A stretch of DNA of 64,000 nt from Streptomyces soli (GTDB taxonomy: Bacteria > Actinomycetota > Actinomycetes > Streptomycetales > Streptomycetaceae). Position 1 is the stretch's first letter. The number at the start of each line of letters is the position of its first letter. The stretch lies in the NCBI RefSeq assembly GCF_003999195.1, contig NZ_RJVR01000333.1:17411-81410 (forward strand), written 5' to 3'. Below the pieces are notes generated by a model. The model saw nothing but the letters and a program-made list of their open reading frames with translations, was not told where the DNA came from and did no database searches. The translations under genes and the position numbers were made by a program. Positions 46,492-55,872 of the stretch are shown here, in pieces.

Positions 46492-46981
46492 CACTTCACA
46501 CACCTCGTTGTACGGCCGGTGACCGGCGGTGGCGAGATGTCTCCGCGCCGCATCGAGTGACTATGCCGCCTGCGCACGCGCCGGTTTCTGTTACCCCAGC
46601 CGCAGCGCCGCTGAGTCATCGGGAGGCGATGACTTCCGGCCGGACCCGTCGCCTGGCCTCACTCCGGCGGGTTCTAGCAAGCTTGCAGACGGAAGACCAA
46701 GAACTCCGTCCAGCACCCCGTCATCGTCCAGCACTACATGGTCTCGACAGCCACGTGATCAACGGTGCCGCGCCTGCTCTGCTGTTCGGAACCACTTACT
46801 TCACTCACTTTCAAGCCGCCCATGACGTCTTGTCACGCGCGAGACCCGCAAACCGTACACCTTGCGATCGAGCAATGCCGCTGCCCGAACAGCCGACACG
46901 GCAGACCTCAAACGCCCTCTGGGACCTCGTAGGAGAAGCCGAGCGCGCCACGCGGCACACTCTCATTCTGGCGTCACTGGT
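46492..46981. other. Gene-free interval between flippase and polymerase genes
   Basis: Four reading frames are open in part, but none shows a recognisable protein, ribosome site or steady codon bias. GC content is slightly below that of neighbours. The flippase and polymerase genes converge here, so terminators are expected; I see no strong hairpin. It may be decayed coding DNA. Confidence 0.5.
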
Positions 46982-48256
46982 CTACCGCATTCCTCCGGGA
47001 TGGAACTCCCGGTGCTTCCTGCACGGGAACTCGTCAAGGGACGAGTCGTCCCTGTCAACTGCGTTCGCGCGGCCGATGCTGGTGCCAACGATCACCGCGA
47101 CAGGTGCCATCACGTAGATGTAGATTAGCGGGTTGGAGGTAATCGCATCGATACTCAATCCGATAATGGCCAGCAGGGCCGCCTGATGGACAGCCCGGTC
47201 AGCATCGTTCGTAGCTGTCCGCCAGGCACGGTAAGCGCCGTGACCAAGGATGAGAATGGCCGACGCCCACAAGGCCAGACCGATAATCCCGAGGTCGTGC
47301 CAGAGTCGCAGGTACTCGTTGAGGGGGTGGGTGACGCGGTTCGGCCCCAGGGTTGCAGAGATCAGACGCTCGGCGCTACCGATGCCGTGGCCCGTCCAGG
47401 GCGAATCCCGGATCGAATTCCAGGTAATCGACCACAGCCGTGACCGACCGGAGGTACCGACCGCCAATCCGCTGCCGTCGTTGTCAATGAACCGATTCCG
47501 TAGTGGCTGGAAACGAGTGAACAGCAAGAAGGCCCCGCAGATCGTCACTGCGGCGAACAGGATGAGCTTTCCGAGTTCACCGCGGGTGCGGTTTCTGGCA
47601 GCCAGCGCGATCAACTGCAAGGCGCACGCCGCCGTGGCGGTACGGGATAGGCTGAGCAGGCTGGCGGCGAACAGCAACACGGGGATGACGTAGCCCCTGC
47701 GATTCCGATTGGCGAGCGGTACAGCCACGGCCATGCCGATCCACACAAAATCACCATAGGCGCGGGCCGCGTAGAACCCGCTGCTGCCGGGTCCGTACAG
47801 AGCGACAGTCGCCAAGTAACTGACAGCCCCAACGACGGCTGCCGCCCGCACACACCGGAGGAGCAGCAACGGAGACCCTGCCGTGGCCCACACAGCGGCG
47901 AGCGCCATCAGGGCAACGAACGACAGAAGCACCAGGCAGACCTGTGCGCCGCTTCGGGTGTGCTGCTGGATCGCGGAGGCTAACACGCACAGGGCCAGGA
48001 CTCGCAGTGACAGAGGCACTCGGGCACGCCTCGGATTGAGTGGTTCCAGCCAGTCGACACTCGGTCCGGGCCTGTGGAGCGTGGCGCACGGCAGGGCGAA
48101 CATGGCAGTGAGAAACATCAGGACTGTCACTGGAGCGTTCAAACCTACGCCTACGAGGCCTCCACCGATGAGCATCCAGAAGGTCGCTGTGACGATCAAT
48201 GGAAGGCGGGGCCGCTGACGCCGCGCCGAGAAATGCACTTGGCCCAGATCTGACAT
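46982..48256 (-). CDS. O-antigen polymerase/ligase family (Wzy-like) membrane protein
   Basis: The 424-aa protein has about ten to eleven membrane helices and the Wzy_C region: GTSGRSRLWSITWNSI, SPWTGHGIGSAE and HPLNEYLRLWHDLGIIGL, with the Arg and His residues typical of O-antigen ligase/polymerase proteins. It should polymerise flipped repeat units outside the membrane. In this locus, with a flippase, an initiating transferase and a Wzz/kinase, polymerase is the better guess than ligase. The C-terminus ends with a charged tail. Confidence 0.85.
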   Translation of the reverse strand: MSDLGQVHFSARRQRPRLPLIVTATFWMLIGGGLVGVGLNAPVTVLMFLTAMFALPCATLHRPGPSVDWLEPLNPRRARVPLSLRVLALCVLASAIQQHTRSGAQVCLVLLSFVALMALAAVWATAGSPLLLLRCVRAAAVVGAVSYLATVALYGPGSSGFYAARAYGDFVWIGMAVAVPLANRNRRGYVIPVLLFAASLLSLSRTATAACALQLIALAARNRTRGELGKLILFAAVTICGAFLLFTRFQPLRNRFIDNDGSGLAVGTSGRSRLWSITWNSIRDSPWTGHGIGSAERLISATLGPNRVTHPLNEYLRLWHDLGIIGLALWASAILILGHGAYRAWRTATNDADRAVHQAALLAIIGLSIDAITSNPLIYIYVMAPVAVIVGTSIGRANAVDRDDSSLDEFPCRKHREFHPGGMR

Positions 48257-48412
48257 GTTGACAGATTACAGAACGCAAAACACAAACAGCTTGCGCGTAC
48301 GACAGCAGCGTGTTGAGGGGCTCTCGGCCTATTCTCCCTCGGGAACGCAGCCGCCCGGCCGGGGATTTCTCCAGACGACGGTGCAATGGCCGAATGAGCG
48401 ATTGCGGCACCG

Positions 48413-49558
48413 TCAGCACCGAGTACTGAGCACTCGGACCAGTCCATCCGTGAAGCGGGCGCTCATGGCTTCTCTGGAGTAGCGCGTCACGTCCTCCTGG
48501 CCGGCGCTGCGCAGCGCAGAGAGTCGACCCGGGTCGGCGAGCAGCGACACTACCGCGTCGGCGAACTCGGCTTCCCCGCCCGGGACGACGAGTGCGTTCC
48601 GACCGTGTGCTAGGTAATCGAATTCGGGGCCATGCGCCGCACCGGGCGTGGTGATCATCGGCGTTGACAGCGCCAGGGAGTCCACCGCAGTCAGGCCCAC
48701 CGCCCCGGGCATGAGCAGCACATCGCACACGGCACCGAGCAGAGCTTTACCCTCCGCGTGCGGAACTGGACCGAGGAAGACCACTGCCGAGCCGGGTCTA
48801 GCGGCCGCCTGCTCGACGAATGACCGGTGCCCGCCGTCTCCCGCCACAAGCAGCCGGAATCCCGGTAGCCGACGGGCAGTCAACTCGGCTGCCGTCACCA
48901 GGAACGGAATTCGCTTGGGCGCGTCCAAGCCGCCGAGGAAGTAAGCGGTACGGCCTGCGGTGAGACCATGGCGGGCGCGGAAGTCCGACACGTGCCCTGG
49001 CGTGATCCGAGCGAGGGCGGCACCGATCGCCGCAGTGTCGACGGAATTGCACACCACCGTGACTCGATCGGCGGACAGCCCCGCCCGCGTGACATGCCGG
49101 GCCCCGGCTTGCGTGTATGCAAAGAACCAGTCGGCGCGGCGCGTGAGTGCGTCCTTTGCGGCACGTACCGCCGCGGTGGGGCGGTGGCCGTACGTGCGGC
49201 CGTGACCCCACAGGCAGACGGCTGGACCGCCGCGCAGTCGGGCCCCTGTCAGCAGCGGGTACGCCTCGAGGTTGTGCAGTGCCTGCTCCAGTACCACTGC
49301 GTCGCAGTGGCGAGCAAGGTCACCCAACCGCCGCCACTGCAGGGTGCGGCTGCCAAGGCGAAACGTGTACTGGGGCAAGGCCACGGCGCCTGGCAGCGCA
49401 CCGATATCACCGCGCAGTACTTGCAACCCCGTCGGTCGGCCATACGCAATCGAGAGTGCGATGCCGTGATCGTGCAGGTCGACGGCGAGACGCCGGAAGA
49501 ACGGCACTCGATAGTGCGGGATGTACGGCTGCACGATGAGGACCCGGCGTGACGTCAT
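48413..49558 (-). CDS. Family 4 glycosyltransferase (first)
   Basis: The 381-aa GT-B enzyme starts RRVLIVQPYIPHYRVPFFRRL, a common opening for GT4 enzymes acting on lipid-linked saccharides. It has a CLWGHGRTYGHRP segment, FLGGLDAPKRIPFLVTAAELT and a C-terminal nucleotide-binding region with GLTAVDSLALSTPMITT and HGRNALVVPGGE. Its ATG at 49558 lies 133 bases past the end of the next GT4 gene upstream. Donor and acceptor unknown. Confidence 0.87.
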   Translation of the reverse strand: MTSRRVLIVQPYIPHYRVPFFRRLAVDLHDHGIALSIAYGRPTGLQVLRGDIGALPGAVALPQYTFRLGSRTLQWRRLGDLARHCDAVVLEQALHNLEAYPLLTGARLRGGPAVCLWGHGRTYGHRPTAAVRAAKDALTRRADWFFAYTQAGARHVTRAGLSADRVTVVCNSVDTAAIGAALARITPGHVSDFRARHGLTAGRTAYFLGGLDAPKRIPFLVTAAELTARRLPGFRLLVAGDGGHRSFVEQAAARPGSAVVFLGPVPHAEGKALLGAVCDVLLMPGAVGLTAVDSLALSTPMITTPGAAHGPEFDYLAHGRNALVVPGGEAEFADAVVSLLADPGRLSALRSAGQEDVTRYSREAMSARFTDGLVRVLSTRC

Positions 49559-49691
49559 CGTGCCTCCCGCATCCGCGACCCAGGGCGACCCCGGCCGATC
49601 GGTTCCGTGCGGACGGCAGCGGCGGCGTCCTGTTCGATGCGCACGACACGCAGCCTCGCGACACTGTGCTGCGGGGGGCCGCCACGCGTTG

Positions 49692-50933
49692 TCAGCATGC
49701 TGGCTCCGCGGAGTCGGGCGTCCACGAACTCGCCCAGGACCGTACGGCCTCCCTGTAGACGGCGTCCATCGCCCTTATCCAGGATTTTGCGGTGAAGCGC
49801 GCGGCGTGGACGTGTCGACAATGCTCACGCAGTAAAGGAAAGCGCTCACGCGCCGTGGCGAGAGCACCCGGCAGGTCGTCGTCACCGCGGTACACAGCGC
49901 CAGTGCCGTCCCGGCACACGCTGTCCGCTGCCGCGGATCCAGCCCGTGCGAGTACCGGAAGGCCAGCGGCCAACGCCTCCTGGCAGACCAGGGGCATTGC
50001 GCTTTCGGGACAGACACTGGGGAGTACCAGACCCGTGTACCGAGGCATCCTGGCCGTGAGCCCCTGGTGCGGAAGTGCGCCGAGCAGTCGTACGCCCCTG
50101 GGGGCAACAGCGCGGCAGGCCGAGTCCAGCGGCCCGGACCCGATCACGTCGAGCGGCTCTCCCGCCGGCCAGTTCCTCAGAAGTTGCAGAATGCCCTTCT
50201 CCTCGCTCAGCCGCCCCACGAACAGCCATCGGCAGCGGGTGTCGTCCGGCTCGTCCGCCGCGGACTCCGCAGGACCACAGGGATCCCGGAGACTGACGAA
50301 GTTGGGCACCAGGGAGAGCCGCGACTCGGGCAAACCGAACCGCACATAGAGATCCCGGCTGCGTTCGGAGAGGACCACCACGCGGTCGGCACGGCGCAGC
50401 AGCGGATCGGCTGACACACCGCGTCGATTCGCCCACGACAGGGGCAGAGTCGCGGCGCGCGAGCCGCGATAGCATCCCAGCTTCAGTCCGGACCACCGTT
50501 CCCCGTCCGGGCACCGCGTACACAGGGCGCCGTCACGGTGCAGCGTGCCGACGGCGCACAACGGCCGGTAGTTGTGCAGGGTGGCGACGATCGCTCCGTT
50601 CCACTTCGATACCCAGGAGCGCCCGAAGTTGGGGAAGAGGTTGTGCACGTGGACCACGTCCGGGCAGAGACGGGCCAACTGGGCCAAAGGGGTGCGGCCC
50701 AGGCCCGTGGCCACCGTCAGGCCTGCCCTCAGCTTGTAGAGAGTCGTGGTCTGCAGTTCGTCCGTGTGGGCAGCCACCGTGGAGACCAGATGTCCTGCGC
50801 AGCGCAGCGCTTGGGCTTGATCGAGGACTGCCTGGTTCTCCCCGCTAGGGCTCTCGGACCCGTAGACGCTGTGGACGAGAGCCACGTGCAGTCGGCGGCC
50901 ACGGGAGTCCGATTCGACAGAAATGTCAGGCAT
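49692..50933 (-). CDS. Family 4 glycosyltransferase (second)
   Basis: This 413-aa GT-B protein shows LHVALVHSVYGSESPSGENQ, HVHNLFPNFGRSW and a Cys-rich insert (TLHRDGALCTRCPDGERW) seen in some capsular GT4 enzymes. The catalytic half contains FVGRLSEEKGILQLLRNW and the E-x7-E region PESAMPLVCQEALAAGLPVLA. ATG 50933 is used; the frame extends upstream without similarity. It likely adds a hexose to the repeat unit. Confidence 0.87.
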   Translation of the reverse strand: MPDISVESDSRGRRLHVALVHSVYGSESPSGENQAVLDQAQALRCAGHLVSTVAAHTDELQTTTLYKLRAGLTVATGLGRTPLAQLARLCPDVVHVHNLFPNFGRSWVSKWNGAIVATLHNYRPLCAVGTLHRDGALCTRCPDGERWSGLKLGCYRGSRAATLPLSWANRRGVSADPLLRRADRVVVLSERSRDLYVRFGLPESRLSLVPNFVSLRDPCGPAESAADEPDDTRCRWLFVGRLSEEKGILQLLRNWPAGEPLDVIGSGPLDSACRAVAPRGVRLLGALPHQGLTARMPRYTGLVLPSVCPESAMPLVCQEALAAGLPVLARAGSAAADSVCRDGTGAVYRGDDDLPGALATARERFPLLREHCRHVHAARFTAKSWIRAMDAVYREAVRSWASSWTPDSAEPAC

Positions 50934-51151
50934 GTTGTCATGGTAGCTATTTCGACCGCATATCGGCCCCGACCCGCCCTCGAGGGGAGAAGCAGGTGTG
51001 GACGGTGCCGCCCACCGGCTCATCTGCGGCAGCCCGAAGCGGCTCGACGCAGGCTGTCCGGCATACGCCCCGCAAGGAACTCTCCGCATGCTCCAGGCTG
51101 TGACCGGCATGCTGTCCTGCGGCGAACGCCCCACAGCGGGAGGGTGGAGCG

Positions 51152-51964
51152 TCAGCGACGGTTCCGGGCCACGATGCCGAAGGTAGTCGGTGGGCCGAGG
51201 CGTTCCCCAACCGATTGCAGCAGTCCGGATTGGGTGGACCAGTAGCGTTGCAGCTCCACCCATTCGAATTCCGGCGCGAGCAGCGCGTACAACGCCTGCT
51301 CGTCCACGCCCTCACGTACCACGTGGTACTCGACCATGTCGGCCTCGTTGGTCTCATCGTAGACCCCGCGCAGCCGACGCAACCGGGTGGCCAGGCCGCG
51401 GCGGAGTTCACCCTGGCCAAGTCGCCAGAGCAGATAGGCATTGCGGTCCAAACCCATGGAGATCCGCGACCTGCGTGGATACCAGAGCGGATCCTGGACG
51501 CTGAGGAACGCGCCTCCCGGGACGATGCGCTCGACCAGCCGCTTGACTGTCTCCAGGTAGTCCGGGATGTGATGGAGTACGGAAATGCACACAGCGGCGC
51601 CGATTGGTCCCCCGCCAAGCGCCGCTTCCCCACCGCGGTCGTGGACCACGGTGACCTTCGGGTTGTGCCGGAACCGGTGCCGAATTACCTCCACGCTGGG
51701 CGCGCTCATCTCCGTCACTTCGACCTCGGCACCGGCCGCCACCAAGTGATCGGTGAAGGTGCCGTGCCCAGCGCCGAGTTCCAGCACCCGGCACGCACCG
51801 TTCCGGTCGATGACGTCGCCCACGAGATCGTGTACGCCGCTAATCACCCTCTCCCGGACGCTGCTGTGGCGGATGTGCGGTGAACCCTTGGCGTAGTCGT
51901 GGCCGACATCGTGTTCGCGTTCCTGCAACTGCGCCATGGAGGGCTTGGCTGGAGTGGCCGTCAT
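51152..51964 (-). CDS. Class I SAM-dependent methyltransferase
   Basis: In about 270 aa the SAM motif VLELGAGHGTFTDHL is near residue 68, followed by EVTEMSAPSVEVIR, then VCISVLHHIPDYLETVKRLV and a GGAFLSVQDPLW segment. This is the Methyltransf_11/25 type. The substrate may be a sugar or polyprenyl-linked intermediate, given the neighbours. The ATG at 51964 is favoured as it begins MTATPAKPSMAQLQEREHD, but in-frame ATGs at 52036 and 52081 exist. Confidence 0.83.
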   Translation of the reverse strand: MTATPAKPSMAQLQEREHDVGHDYAKGSPHIRHSSVRERVISGVHDLVGDVIDRNGACRVLELGAGHGTFTDHLVAAGAEVEVTEMSAPSVEVIRHRFRHNPKVTVVHDRGGEAALGGGPIGAAVCISVLHHIPDYLETVKRLVERIVPGGAFLSVQDPLWYPRRSRISMGLDRNAYLLWRLGQGELRRGLATRLRRLRGVYDETNEADMVEYHVVREGVDEQALYALLAPEFEWVELQRYWSTQSGLLQSVGERLGPPTTFGIVARNRR

Positions 51965-52180
51965 GACAGGGACCCTATGCGCGGGGTCCTGCGTCCAGTG
52001 GTCACTCGGTGGCGGGATCGCTGGGGCTTCACGCATTCGGCTGAGGCGGCCGGGCCGGGCGAGCGCATCGGCGGCGGCCATGGAGATGTGCTGCCGCCGA
52101 ACAGGAGTTTCGCGGTACTGCGTGTCTGTCCCCGCACTTCCCGGAGTGCGCCGAGAGGTTCCCGTCGGCCGCGAGGCCGT

Positions 52181-52390
52181 CTACAACCCCTCCACGTGGT
52201 CTCTGCGGTCCCTCAGCGACCCGCGCGTGTCGAGCGTGTCGAGCGTGTCGAGCGTGTCGAGCGTGTCGAGCGTGTCGAGCGTGTCGAGCGTCAGGGGAGC
52301 GTGGCGGACCAGGCCGCCCAGGTCGAGGCGTGAGTGGTCCGTGTGCAGGATGGCAAGGTCGACGCCGGCAAGGCTGTCCCGGTCCAGCTG
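52181..52390 (-). pseudogene. Detached 3' fragment of a nucleotide-sugar dehydrogenase gene
   Basis: The frame reads DRDSLAGVDLAILHTDHS, then LDLGGLVRHAPLT, a run of LDT triplets and RGSLRDRRDHVEGL with a TAG stop. The end of the intact dehydrogenase at 54493 reads DSLSGVDLAVLHTDHSCLDL and KECGDHVEGL, so this is a diverged copy of its last 45 or so residues. DNA similarity is visible over about 52190-52385 and then stops. It has no start codon or catalytic part. It probably marks a recombination that reshaped the locus. Confidence 0.8.
52225..52289 (-). repeat. 9-bp repeat x7 coding (Leu-Asp-Thr)7
   Basis: Seven perfect tandem copies of CTCGACACG (minus strand) sit exactly where the intact dehydrogenase has a single LDT (VLDTRGAL). 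The expansion is in frame. It is a strong candidate for a variable-number repeat. Confidence 0.93.
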
Positions 52391-52560
52391 GCCGCTTTTG
52401 CCGTGAGCTTGGCGTTGCCCCGCCAATCGGGTGGGCACCAGAAACGCATGCCGGCCCGTGTGACCGGTCGCCCACCATGCCTTTGCCACGATCGACATGT
52501 TCCATCGCTTTCTGGTTTCCCGGACGAAATGCGGGTGGGATCCCTGCACCGGGTGTGCTT

Positions 52561-53829
52561 TCAGGCACGGCCGGCCACGACGGAGTAGTAGAGCTGTTCG
52601 ACGAGCTCCGATTTGACTGTCCAGGTGTGCTGACGCGCCCACTCCAACGCCGAAGTACTCATACGACTGCGCGCCCGCACATCGGGGAGCAGACAACCCA
52701 GCGCGTGTGCGAGACGTTGCGGCAGATCTTCTGGATCACCCAGCGGTACGGCGACCGCTCCGCCGGGCGCGGAGAAGTCCCCGACGCCTTGGTGGTCGAG
52801 GTGCACCACCGGCAGACCTCGGGCCCACGCCTCCAGCGACTGCACCCCGAAGGAGTCGCGCAGGCTCGTGAAGAGCAGCAGATCGGCTTCGTCGTAGGTC
52901 TTCAGGACTTGCCCCCAGGGCAGCTGGCCCTGGAAAGAGACCGATGCGGCCACGTCCAGCCGCAGGGCAAGGGTCTCCAGTTCCGCACGCAGAGGGCCGT
53001 CACCGACCACCACCAGGCGGGCATCGGGAATCTCGGCCTGGAGAAGCGCGAAGGTCTGCAGCGCCAGTCCCGGGGCCTTGCGAGGGACCAGCCTGCCGAC
53101 CCACAGGACCGTCGGCGGGTGGGCAGACTCTGAGACGTCTCTCGGGTGCTCGCGCACCAGCCCGTCCGGGACGCCGTCAGCCAGCATCATGCGGGCGTCT
53201 GGGCGGCCGAGGCGGTGCGCGAGCCGTGCTGTGTCGCGGTTGGTGGTCAGCACCTCGGCGGCCTCACGCAGGGTCGCCCTGCAGGCGGAGCGGTGGCTGA
53301 GCCCGCGCACCCACAGCAGTTCCCGCAGCGCCTCCTGTCGGTATGCAGCGCCCATATGGCGGCGGTGGCTGTACGGGGCTGTCTGGCCACCGCCGACCGG
53401 ACCGAACACCAGTGGTGGCCCGAGGTGACGCAGCGCGCTGCCGCCCTCGAGCGAACCGTAGGAGACGTGGTGCACCAGGTGCGCCCGGCCCAGGCCGTGG
53501 CGGCGTGCATGGTCCAGGGCGCGTCGCTGCCAGCCGTCGTAGCGCAGAAACTCCTCAGCCTGGCCGCGTAGCCCGCCGGGAAGCAACCGGGTCCAGCCGG
53601 GGTCGGCAGGGCCCGGGACGAGATGGGGTCTGACGCGTTTCCCCACCGGCCCGAGCTCTTCGATCCGCTGGGCGATGTGCCGCACGCTGTCGCGGTTGGG
53701 GTGGGTCAGTAGTTCCACGGTGTGCCCACGTCCCGCGAGCGCTTCCGCCCAGGCCCAGCCCATGCCGGGTTCGGTGCCTCGGCTCGGGTCGCAGGCGTAT
53801 GAGACCAGCACGATGCGCAGTTCCTGCAC
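52561..53829 (-). CDS. Family 4 glycosyltransferase (third)
   Basis: About 422 aa. The opening RIVLVSYACDPSRGTEPGMG and AWAEALAGRGHTVELLT is typical of a GT4 subgroup. The catalytic half has VLWVGRLVPRKAPGLALQTF, the phosphate loop and the retaining-enzyme region SLRDSFGVQSLEAWARGLPV. GTG 53829 is chosen because conservation starts there; an ATG at 53898 would add 23 residues. The dehydrogenase fragment lies immediately downstream. Confidence 0.85.
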   Translation of the reverse strand: MQELRIVLVSYACDPSRGTEPGMGWAWAEALAGRGHTVELLTHPNRDSVRHIAQRIEELGPVGKRVRPHLVPGPADPGWTRLLPGGLRGQAEEFLRYDGWQRRALDHARRHGLGRAHLVHHVSYGSLEGGSALRHLGPPLVFGPVGGGQTAPYSHRRHMGAAYRQEALRELLWVRGLSHRSACRATLREAAEVLTTNRDTARLAHRLGRPDARMMLADGVPDGLVREHPRDVSESAHPPTVLWVGRLVPRKAPGLALQTFALLQAEIPDARLVVVGDGPLRAELETLALRLDVAASVSFQGQLPWGQVLKTYDEADLLLFTSLRDSFGVQSLEAWARGLPVVHLDHQGVGDFSAPGGAVAVPLGDPEDLPQRLAHALGCLLPDVRARSRMSTSALEWARQHTWTVKSELVEQLYYSVVAGRA

Positions 53830-54492
53830 CGCACCCGGTCCCCGACGGCCTTGCTGGCCGCTGGCGTAAGCCGTCGTCACGAGCCGGCCTGCCCGCAAGA
53901 GGGAAGCGTTACGTCGACGCGTGCCGGGCGGGCCTCAGCCGATGAGGCAGGCATAGCGTTCAGCACGTGGCGGCAGCCGGCAATCAGGACCCGCTGCGTC
54001 ATGAAGCACCAGTCCGGAGAGGAACAGGAAGTCCGGGTCGGACTGATCGCTACCGCGTGCATGGAGGTCCTCTCGGCTGCCCGGCCGGGAGACCAGACCG
54101 GGCGTGGCGAAGGTCGGCTGCCAGAAGTCGGCACCGCGACCGTGTACATGCGCCGTATATCCGCAGGGAGGGGGCATTCCACGGTCTTGTGCGGTTTCTT
54201 GCTCCGAACCGGGGGCAGATTCCCCCGTTCGCAGGCAACAGCGGAGCGGGACAAGGCCGGCCGCAGGACCCAGGGAGCGGCTGCGTCGTTCCAGTCCGTG
54301 CGACCACCTTCCCAGTGTCTTTCTGGCGGTGCAGCCGGCACGTCAGGCACTCACCGGCGCACCGACCCCGGACACCCCGCCCCGGGGCGAAGCCGCCGGC
54401 CAAGATCCGGTTCGGCACTGGCACCCGGGCTCCCGCGGCGCCGCTTCAGCACCTCTTCTTCCCAACCGCTCCCTGGGCCGGGAGTGTCTCCG
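53830..54492. other. Gene-free interval upstream of the third GT4 gene
   Basis: A 157-codon minus-strand frame (53877-54350) and several others are open, but none has a recognisable family, a ribosome site or convincing codon pattern. A short stretch, GSDQSDPDFLFLSGLVLHD, looks protein-like in one minus frame, so decayed coding DNA is possible. Promoter signals for the GT4 gene should lie at the left end. Confidence 0.45.
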
Positions 54493-55872
54493 TCACAGAC
54501 CCTCCACGTGATCACCGCATTCTTTCAGCGCCCCGCGCGTATCGAGCACCAGGGGCGCGTTGCGGACCAGCTCGTCCAAGTCGAGGCATGAGTGGTCCGT
54601 GTGCAGGACGGCCAGGTCCACGCCGGAGAGGCTGTCCCGGCCGAGTGACTTGACCTCGGGGAGGGGCCGGCCGTCGACGACGAATTCGGACACATAGGGG
54701 TCGTGCCAGCTCAGCTCTGCGCCGGAGCGCATGAGCCGCTTCGCCACGGAGAAGGCCGGCGACTCCCGGAGATCGCCGATCTCGCGTTTGTAGGCCACTC
54801 CCACGAGCACAATGGAGGCGCCGTTGACCGGTTTCCGCACCGCGTTAAGCATCTCCGCGATCCGCGAGGCCACGTACGCGGGCATGCGGTCGTTAATCTC
54901 CGTCGCCAGCTCGACGAACCGGAAGGAGAGGCCGAGCTGGCGCACTCGCCAGGAAAAGTACGCCGGGTCGATAGGAATGCAGTGGCCCCCGACCCCTGGG
55001 CCGGGGTAGAAGGGCATGAACCCGAAGGGCTTCGTGGCCGCGGCGCCGATCGCCTCGTACAGATCGATGCCGAGTTCGCGGCAGAAGACGGCCATCTCGT
55101 TGGCGAGTGCGATGTTGACGTGCCGGAAGGTGTTCTCCAGCAGCTTGGCCGTCTCGGCCTCCCTGGGGGACGAGACGGGGACCACGCGGTCGACCAGCCT
55201 GCGGTAGAAGGTGGTCCCCGCTGCCGTGCATTCCTTGGTGACTCCGCCGACGATCTTGGGCGTGTTGCCCAGTCCGAATTCCGGGTTGCCCGGGTCGATC
55301 CGTTCCGGGGAGAACACGAGGTTGTAGTCCCGGCCGGCCACCAGGGACGAGATCTGTTCGATCTGGCCGGCCACCAGCCCCTCGGTGGTGCCCGGGTAGG
55401 TCGTCGACTCCAGACTCACCAGTTCGCCGGGGCTAAGGGACCGCGCGACGAACCCGACGGCGGTGGTCACCATGGACAGATCGGGCAGTTTGTCCAGTAG
55501 CGGCGTCGGGACGCAGATCACGTACGTCGTGGCCGCAGCCAGGTCGTCGGGGTTGCTGGTGAACGAGAGCCGCCCGGTCGCCAGGGCACGGCCGAGGGAT
55601 TCGTCGGTGACAGTGTCGACCGGGCTCCGGCCCATCTCCAGGACCGCGATCCGGCCTGCGTCCACGTCGAATCCGACAACCTCAACACCGGCTTCCACTG
55701 CGGCCAGGACCACGGGCAGGCCCACGTAGCCCAGGCCAAGTACGGCCGCCCGGACTCGTTCGGGGGCTGCCGGCTTTCTTGGCTGTCCGGCGGTCCGCTC
55801 GTCGCCGACATGCATGGTATCCAATCCCTTCAGTCTGGCGTTGCCGTCATCTGGGGCGAGGACGGCCGTCAT
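54493..55872 (-). CDS. Nucleotide-sugar 6-dehydrogenase (UDP-glucose/UDP-HexNAc type)
   Basis: The 459-aa enzyme oxidises C6 of a UDP-sugar to a carboxylate with two NAD. It has GLGYVGLP (46-53), ESTTYPGTTE, a central helical domain with KLLENTFRHVNIALANE, catalytic Cys298 in PGPGVGGHCIPIDP and the C-terminal YKREIGDLRESPA. The Cys loop resembles WbpA/TviB enzymes acting on UDP-GlcNAc or UDP-GalNAc. Yet it is coupled to a UDP-glucuronate decarboxylase-like gene, which argues for UDP-glucose. It overlaps the TagA-like gene by 4 bases (ATGA). Confidence 0.9.
   Translation of the reverse strand: MTAVLAPDDGNARLKGLDTMHVGDERTAGQPRKPAAPERVRAAVLGLGYVGLPVVLAAVEAGVEVVGFDVDAGRIAVLEMGRSPVDTVTDESLGRALATGRLSFTSNPDDLAAATTYVICVPTPLLDKLPDLSMVTTAVGFVARSLSPGELVSLESTTYPGTTEGLVAGQIEQISSLVAGRDYNLVFSPERIDPGNPEFGLGNTPKIVGGVTKECTAAGTTFYRRLVDRVVPVSSPREAETAKLLENTFRHVNIALANEMAVFCRELGIDLYEAIGAAATKPFGFMPFYPGPGVGGHCIPIDPAYFSWRVRQLGLSFRFVELATEINDRMPAYVASRIAEMLNAVRKPVNGASIVLVGVAYKREIGDLRESPAFSVAKRLMRSGAELSWHDPYVSEFVVDGRPLPEVKSLGRDSLSGVDLAVLHTDHSCLDLDELVRNAPLVLDTRGALKECGDHVEGL

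Noticed and set aside
46206..47117. 303-codon plus-strand frame spanning the flippase end and polymerase gene
   Set aside because: Overlaps two convincing genes and resembles no protein; the free middle part was recorded as an unassigned gap.
53877..54350. 157-codon minus-strand frame upstream of the third GT4 gene
   Set aside because: No ribosome site, family match or codon-position bias; it also overlaps the likely start region of the GT gene.
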